Below are positions 58,655 through 63,109 of a DNA stretch of 63,109 nt, one piece after another. The position numbers and the translations under genes are program-made. Numbering within the stretch: position 1 is the stretch's first letter; every line of letters starts with the position of its first letter. The stretch lies in NCBI GenBank assembly GCA_019186825.1, contig JABARP010000008.1:1-63109 (forward strand), in the 5' to 3' direction. Below the pieces are notes generated by a model. The model searched no databases. It was not told the DNA's origin and saw only the letters and a program-made list of their open reading frames with translations. This DNA comes from Pyrinomonadaceae bacterium (GTDB taxonomy: Bacteria > Acidobacteriota > Blastocatellia > Pyrinomonadales > Pyrinomonadaceae).

Positions 58655-59554
58655 ATGGATATCAAGTTCAGCAACCCGGTCCAGAAGGCTTTGGATGATC
58701 GTGCCCCGATCGTCGCGCTCGAATCGACCGTGATCTCACACGGCCTGCCGTTCCCGCAGAACCTCGAAACTGCGGTCGGCGTCGAGGAGATCGTAAGTTC
58801 CGTCGGAGCAACTCCGGCAACGATCGCTGTGCTCGATGGCACGGTCTGCTGCGGTCTTTCACGCGACGAACTCAACCGCCTCGCGACCGAGGACGGGATT
58901 CGAAAGATCTCGCGGCGTGATATCGCCGTCGCAACCTCAAAACGCCTCATGGCAGCGACAACGGTCGCGACGACAACCCTGATCGCTCAGGCCGCGGGGA
59001 TCGAGGTTTTTGCGACTGGCGGAATTGGCGGCGTACATCGCGGTTACTCTGCGGACGTTTCGGCAGACCTGCCGGAGCTTGCGAACTCACCGATCACGGT
59101 CGTCTGCTCCGGGCCGAAGATCATTCTCGATGTTGCGGCCACACGCGAATGGCTCGAAACCTACGGCATCACCGTTCTCGGCTGGCAATGCGACGAGATG
59201 CCGGGATTTTATTCTCGGACAAGCGGCTTGCCCGTTGATGAGAGAGTGGATTCCGCTGAGGAAGCCGCCGCCATAATCCGCGGCCGCGATAAGCTCGGGC
59301 TTTCCGGCGCGGTACTTGTCACGGCTCCCGTCCCTGCCGAATACGAGATCGAACTTTCGGAGGTCGAGGATTTGATCGCCGAGGCACTACGCGAAGCCGA
59401 CCGCCAGAATATCAAAGGAAAAGAGACGACGCCTTTCCTGCTCTCCGCGCTCGTCGAGAGGAGCAAAGGCCGCACGCTTGCCGCAAATATCGCACTGCTT
59501 AAGAACAACGCGAAGGTCGCGGCAGAGATCGCGGTCGCGCTGAAAGAGAGTTAA
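58655..59554 (+). CDS. psuG: Pseudouridine-5'-phosphate glycosidase
   Basis: 299 residues. VALESTVISHGLPFPQNLET, FATGGIGGVHRG, CSGPKIILDVAATREWLET and the C-terminal TPFLLSALVERSKGRTLAAN are diagnostic. It reversibly splits pseudouridine 5'-phosphate into uracil and ribose 5-phosphate. The usual kinase partner psuK is not beside it. Starts 9 bp after lepB; its stop interleaves with the convergent gene's stop over 4 bp (TTAA). Confidence 0.92.
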   Translation: MDIKFSNPVQKALDDRAPIVALESTVISHGLPFPQNLETAVGVEEIVSSVGATPATIAVLDGTVCCGLSRDELNRLATEDGIRKISRRDIAVATSKRLMAATTVATTTLIAQAAGIEVFATGGIGGVHRGYSADVSADLPELANSPITVVCSGPKIILDVAATREWLETYGITVLGWQCDEMPGFYSRTSGLPVDERVDSAEEAAAIIRGRDKLGLSGAVLVTAPVPAEYEIELSEVEDLIAEALREADRQNIKGKETTPFLLSALVERSKGRTLAANIALLKNNAKVAAEIAVALKES

Positions 59555-60309
59555 TTAGCGCTTGCCGTCCCCATCTTTTCGGCAAGCGACGCGAGCCGGC
59601 GTCTTGCTTCGACCGCTTCGGCTGACTTTGGAAAGGTCTGAACGATCTCGCTCCACGCGGCCCCATTGTAGTGAAACGCCTTTGCTTTGGCGTCAAATAA
59701 GAATATGATGCCTTCCTTTCGATAACGGTCCAGCATATTGAAGTTCAGGAAATAGCTATGCAGCGGCGCGCCGGTCGCAGCAAGTTCCGAACGCTTTAGG
59801 CGTGAATTCGCATCCTTCGAAAGCTTTAACGCTGCCTCTTCAATGATGTCCCCGTAGAGCAGGAGAATGCCGGGCCGCACCGCCGACTTCGGGTAAAGTT
59901 CGAGGAATTGCCTTGCGATCTCGATCTTCTCAAAACCTGTCGAGGCGACGACGAGCTTTGCAAGGCGCGTTTCGTCTTCCGCGCGCGAGCTGAAGAAAAC
60001 GGCGTCCGCCTGCACCCAACCAAAATATTTCGGCGGAACGGTCACCTTGTAAAATCGAACGCCGTCCGCCTCCTTTATATCCTGTATGCGAACCGTGCGG
60101 CCGCGTTGGATGCGATGTACTGATTCGGCAAAGAGGCTCGGACTTACACGTAGGGTCGAGAGTTTTTCGTCAACTACAACGGCCGACTTCCCGATCTCAG
60201 ATGCACGAGCCGCTCCGGTGGGCTTGCTCCGCGCGGTACGTCGTTTTTGAGCGTATGCGGGAAGGAAAAGGAATAGTAGGAGAAGCGTGAGAGTGGCGGA
60301 TTTCCTCAT
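59551..60309 (-). CDS. Secreted SH3-like/helical protein
   Basis: 252 residues. Signal peptide (SATLTLLLLFLFLPAYAQ). Residues ~45-100 (STLRVSPSLFAESVHRIQRG, YFGWVQADAV) fit a bacterial SH3 domain, often a peptidoglycan binder. The remaining ~140 residues are helical with no known motif. It overlaps the ruvC stop by 4 bp, so it is co-translated with ruvC, an odd pairing of DNA repair and envelope functions. Confidence 0.72.
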   Translation of the reverse strand: MRKSATLTLLLLFLFLPAYAQKRRTARSKPTGAARASEIGKSAVVVDEKLSTLRVSPSLFAESVHRIQRGRTVRIQDIKEADGVRFYKVTVPPKYFGWVQADAVFFSSRAEDETRLAKLVVASTGFEKIEIARQFLELYPKSAVRPGILLLYGDIIEEAALKLSKDANSRLKRSELAATGAPLHSYFLNFNMLDRYRKEGIIFLFDAKAKAFHYNGAAWSEIVQTFPKSAEAVEARRRLASLAEKMGTASAN

Positions 60310-60821
60310 TTTTTCTTTAACTTTTCTTGTGCGGCCAAAACTTTTGCCGCCGTACCTGCATGATGAAAATGACAGATCGCGATCGCGAGTGCGTCGGCCG
60401 CATCGTGAGGCTTCGGCATTTCTTTGAGCCGCAGGAGTACGCGGACCATCTCGCCGACCTGAGCCTTTTCCGCATTGCCGTAACCGGCGACGGTGGATTT
60501 TACGAGCCGAGGCGCGTATTCGGCGATCTCCAGGCCGTATTGCTCCGCGAGCAGCAGCGTCGTCCCGCGAACCTGTCCGAGTTTGATCGCGACGCCGACA
60601 TTAACGGCATAGAACGTATCCTCGACCGCAAGTACATCCGGCGAAAAACGCCCGACGATATCGGCAACGCCGTTGTAAATATTCAGGAGCCTTCGCGAAA
60701 ACGCGTCCCGGCGGTTCGATCTGACCGTCCCGAATTCGACGAGCGAGTATCGTGAGCCCGCACCATCGACGACGCCCCAACCGAGCGTTTCGCTACCGGG
60801 ATCGATTCCTAAAACACGCAT
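60306..60821 (-). CDS. ruvC: Crossover junction endodeoxyribonuclease RuvC
   Basis: 171 residues from MRVLGIDPGSETLGWGVVDG; 72 open codons upstream are not part of the family. Active-site acids: Asp in GIDPGS, Glu in LAVEDTFYAVNV, and the Asp pair in HDAADALAIAICHFH. It resolves Holliday junctions as a dimer. ruvA and ruvB are not adjacent. Divergent from the 60973 gene. Confidence 0.94.
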   Translation of the reverse strand: MRVLGIDPGSETLGWGVVDGAGSRYSLVEFGTVRSNRRDAFSRRLLNIYNGVADIVGRFSPDVLAVEDTFYAVNVGVAIKLGQVRGTTLLLAEQYGLEIAEYAPRLVKSTVAGYGNAEKAQVGEMVRVLLRLKEMPKPHDAADALAIAICHFHHAGTAAKVLAAQEKLKKK

Positions 60822-60900
60822 TTTAAGGCAGTTGAGATCGGAACAAAGTTTAGCAAAAATCGCGGAACGTGGCGAGTCGTACGTGCCCGTCGCATCGGCT

Positions 60901-60925
60901 GGCTCCGGCGATAGCCGCCGGAGCC
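60901..60925. repeat. 10-bp-arm hairpin GGCTCCGGCG-ATAGC-CGCCGGAGCC
   Basis: A perfect stem-loop in the 151-bp divergent region between ruvC and the 60973 gene. No T-run on either strand. It may be a dispersed REP-like unit or a structure in the leader of the downstream gene. Confidence 0.6.
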
Positions 60926-60972
60926 GTCTTTGCGAATATCCGCCGCAGTTCTTATCATCAAAAGAGAGAAAG

Positions 60973-61911
60973 ATGCAGGATCCCCAGGTAAATATTGGAG
61001 CGCGAGAAAAGGCCGTCGAAAGGCCGCTTTCGAGCATCGGGGTGCTAATGGCAGGAGCGATCGACTACGCAGGCTTGTTCCCGCCGTCTGCGGTCTCGAT
61101 GACCGATGCCGTAGCGAACTATGCCGCTTATAGGCGTGGTGAATATTCGTGGATGCTCGGGCGCTTCGTCGTAACGGCGAGCCGGCTGAACGAATTCGCT
61201 GCTGAGGCGTCAAAAGTTCAGAAAAAAGGCGAGAAACCATGGCGGCTTGCGGTCGTTGCGGGCGAAGACGTTGAGCTTTCCACGTATTCGGTCGTTGAAT
61301 TCAACGCCGTCGAACGAGGGAAGTTCATTGCCGACGTGATGGAGATAAAGGCTCCGCAGCGTGAGGATATCGATTTCGCACATCGCCTCGTCCCCAAAGA
61401 AATTACCGCGTATTACGAGATACCGCTCGATCAACGCCTGCCGGAACTCGTCGCAACGCTTGCGTTACGCGATCAGCGTGCAAAGATCCGCACGGGCGGC
61501 ATCACGCCTGAGGCTTTTCCAAAAGCGCACGAGATCGTGCGATTCGTGCGTGCCTGCACGGCGGCGAATCTGCCGTTCAAGGCGACCGCAGGCTTGCATC
61601 ATCCGATCAGATGCCAGCGGCCGCTCACCTATGAGCCGAATGCCGTGAAGGGCAAGATGCACGGCTTTTTGAACCTATTCCTGATGGCCGCGTTCGTTCG
61701 CGATAGCCGTCATATCGATCTGCTCGACGAATTGATGATGACCGAGGATCCGAGCGAATTCCGTTTCGATCAGACAGGTGTGCGATGGCGGAACGACTAT
61801 GTGCTAACGCTCTTTCAGCTCGAACAGGCTCGATACCGCGGCATACAGTCTTTCGGCTCGTGCTCATTCATCGAACCTATCGCCGACCTGAAGGACCTCG
61901 GAATTCTCTAA
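60973..61911 (+). CDS. Conserved protein of unknown function next to fumarylacetoacetase
   Basis: 312 residues from ATG 60973. Soluble, no signal peptide. Recognisable stretches are GAIDYAGLFPPSAVSMTDAV, KIRTGGITPEAFPKAHEIVR, LPFKATAGLHHPIR and KGKMHGFLNLFLMAAF. The spacing of beta-strand-like and helix-like segments, with conserved His residues at GLHHP and MHGF, suggests a TIM-barrel-like enzyme, but I do not recognise the family. The gene is 97 bp upstream of fahA on the same strand; a role near aromatic amino acid breakdown is possible. Confidence 0.65.
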   Translation: MQDPQVNIGAREKAVERPLSSIGVLMAGAIDYAGLFPPSAVSMTDAVANYAAYRRGEYSWMLGRFVVTASRLNEFAAEASKVQKKGEKPWRLAVVAGEDVELSTYSVVEFNAVERGKFIADVMEIKAPQREDIDFAHRLVPKEITAYYEIPLDQRLPELVATLALRDQRAKIRTGGITPEAFPKAHEIVRFVRACTAANLPFKATAGLHHPIRCQRPLTYEPNAVKGKMHGFLNLFLMAAFVRDSRHIDLLDELMMTEDPSEFRFDQTGVRWRNDYVLTLFQLEQARYRGIQSFGSCSFIEPIADLKDLGIL

Positions 61912-62008
61912 GGAACTAAAAGACACGGCGTCGTTGCCGGTGTGTCGCAAAAATATTGACGTAAAAAATCGCGGCAGCGGTCGCGTCCTTTACGCCCAAG
62001 TTGATCTT

Positions 62009-63109
62009 ATGACCTACGAAATTAACTCTACACACGACCCCGACCTAAAAAGCTGGGTTGCGTCGGCCAATGATCCGGCGACCGATTTTCCGATCCAGAA
62101 TCTGCCTTTCTGTGTGTTTGCAAACGATTCGATCGACGACGAGATCCATATCGGCGTGCGGATCGGCGACCGCATTCTGAATCTCGACGCATGTGCCGAC
62201 GCCGGGCTGCTCGAAGATTTCGATGCGGAATCGATCGGCGACGACCGCCTCTGGAGCCTTCTCGACGGGATCATGGAGTTCTCCGCGGCGGACCGAATGG
62301 CGTTGCGGCAGCGTATCTCCGACCTGCTGCGTGAGGGCTCTGAATTTCGAGGGCAGGTCGAGCCGCATCTTGTGCCGGTTTCCGAATGCTTTCTCGACGA
62401 CATTCCGGCGGTTATCGGTGATTACACCGATTTCTATTGCTCGATCTATCACGCAACGAACGTCGGGTCGATGTTTCGTCCCGATAATCCGCTGATGCCG
62501 AATTACAAGTACATTCCCGTCGGGTATCACGGGCGTGCGTCAAGCATCGTTTTGAGCGGCGAGGACATCAAACGTCCTCAAGGGCAAAATCGCAGCGATG
62601 CCGAGAAACCGCCGGTCTTCGGGCCGTCGAAGAATCTCGATTACGAGATGGAACTCGGCTTTTTCGTCGCGAAGGGGAATGAGCTTGGCTCACCCATCGA
62701 CATCAAGGATGCGGAAGAGCATATTTTCGGCGTCTGCCTCGTGAACGACTGGTCGGCACGCGACATACAGGGTTGGGAATACCAACCTTTGGGTCCGTTC
62801 CTTGCGAAGAACTTTGCAACGAGTATTTCACCATTCGTCGTAACCATGGAGGCTCTGGCTCCGTTTCGAACGCCTGCTTTTGAACGCGATCCGGCCGATC
62901 CGCAACCGCTCGAATACCTGAGCAGCGACGAGAACCGCAAGTTCGGCGGACTGGATATCAACCTTGAGGTCTATATACAGACCGAAAAGATGCGGACCGA
63001 AAACATTGAACCTTTCCGCCTGAGCCGTTCGAATACGAAAGACCTTTATTGGACGATCGGCCAGATGCTCACGCACCACGCTTCGAATGGCTGCAATCTG
63101 CAGACCGGC
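62009..63109 (+). CDS. fahA: Fumarylacetoacetase (3' end outside window)
   Basis: 367 codons visible, open at the window end. N-terminal domain with TDFPIQNLPFCVF, then the catalytic domain: YKYIPVGYHGRASSIVLSGE (catalytic His), YEMELGFFVAKGNELG (metal-binding Glu residues) and LVNDWSARDIQGWEYQPLGP (metal-binding Asp and Lys region). It hydrolyses fumarylacetoacetate to fumarate and acetoacetate, the last step of tyrosine and homogentisate degradation. The ATG at 62009 lacks a strong Shine-Dalgarno. Confidence 0.93.
   Translation, partial: MTYEINSTHDPDLKSWVASANDPATDFPIQNLPFCVFANDSIDDEIHIGVRIGDRILNLDACADAGLLEDFDAESIGDDRLWSLLDGIMEFSAADRMALRQRISDLLREGSEFRGQVEPHLVPVSECFLDDIPAVIGDYTDFYCSIYHATNVGSMFRPDNPLMPNYKYIPVGYHGRASSIVLSGEDIKRPQGQNRSDAEKPPVFGPSKNLDYEMELGFFVAKGNELGSPIDIKDAEEHIFGVCLVNDWSARDIQGWEYQPLGPFLAKNFATSISPFVVTMEALAPFRTPAFERDPADPQPLEYLSSDENRKFGGLDINLEVYIQTEKMRTENIEPFRLSRSNTKDLYWTIGQMLTHHASNGCNLQTG

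Noticed and set aside
1..63109. tRNA, rRNA, CRISPR arrays, insertion sequences, prophage
   Set aside because: Scanned for cloverleaf ends, repeat-spacer periodicity, transposase and phage structural genes; none could be supported by eye.

Overview
The window reads as chromosomal DNA of a Gram-negative, menaquinone-using bacterium. The best guess is Acidobacteriota (Blastocatellia/Pyrinomonadaceae type). This is an inference from gene content and protein style, not from a marker gene. Outer-membrane and LPS functions are present (waaA, a TonB-type C-terminal domain, a DUF481 outer-membrane protein). Menaquinone is probably made by the futalosine route (mqnE, plus a UbiA-family prenyltransferase of the MqnP type). 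ATP synthase Fo genes are split from the rest of the atp genes. TPR proteins, MoxR/DUF4129/DUF4350 genes and NtrC-type regulators are frequent. No rRNA, tRNA, transposase, integrase or CRISPR array was recognised.

Layout. 0-17 kb is almost entirely on the minus strand. It holds an ArsR-controlled run of START/AHSA1-like genes followed by hydrolase and DoxX-like genes, two large secreted TPR proteins, a small accessory patch (a nuclease-like protein and a HigBA toxin-antitoxin pair), mqnE, a lipoprotein that fuses an intradiol dioxygenase to a thioredoxin-like domain, and a membrane LytTR regulator. At 17.0-17.3 kb lies a 76-bp tandem duplication full of TTGTCCACA-like boxes. 17-31 kb is mixed: small secreted proteins, a hairpin-rich repeat, DUF72, mqnP, a nucleotide-sugar operon (UDP-sugar dehydrogenase, an AbrB/Doc-type toxin-antitoxin pair and wecB, all tightly packed), a bcp-rhodanese pair, DUF481, sppA and an NtrC-type regulator. 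31.9-37.1 kb is a plus-strand MoxR-type operon that meets a pseudokinase. 38.7-43.7 kb is a minus-strand waaA-glycosyltransferase-atpZ-atpI-atpB-atpE operon. 43.7-53.5 kb continues on the minus strand with efp, an exported dikinase-like protein, carbonic anhydrase, DUF4126, and an NtrC/histidine-kinase pair split by a roughly 1.8-kb insertion. 53.7-63.1 kb carries a secreted penicillin-binding transpeptidase, rnc-lepB-psuG, ruvC and fumarylacetoacetase, which runs off the end.

Most striking observations. (1) The rhodanese gene downstream of bcp is interrupted by one in-frame TGA two codons after the catalytic Cys. The rhodanese fold continues in the same frame for 41 residues, and a hairpin with a GGTCT loop, as in the E. 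coli fdhF SECIS, lies where a bacterial SECIS should be. It is a strong selenoprotein candidate. (2) The 50.4-51.85 kb insertion looks like an integrase-less integron cassette array: one well-formed attC with the diagnostic extrahelical base, one degenerate attC, an AbiJ-like abortive-infection gene, a small PD-(D/E)XK-like gene and a 19-codon acetyltransferase start remnant. It sits between a sensor kinase and its probable response regulator. (3) HigB carries a CAA-to-TAA-type stop, and its missing C-terminus is still readable downstream. (4) The kinase-like protein at 37-38.6 kb has lost every catalytic motif. (5) A PEP-synthase-like dikinase has a signal peptide and a glucan-dikinase-like domain order.

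Coordinates come from reading the sequence by eye and checking against translations. No searches or folding programs were run.
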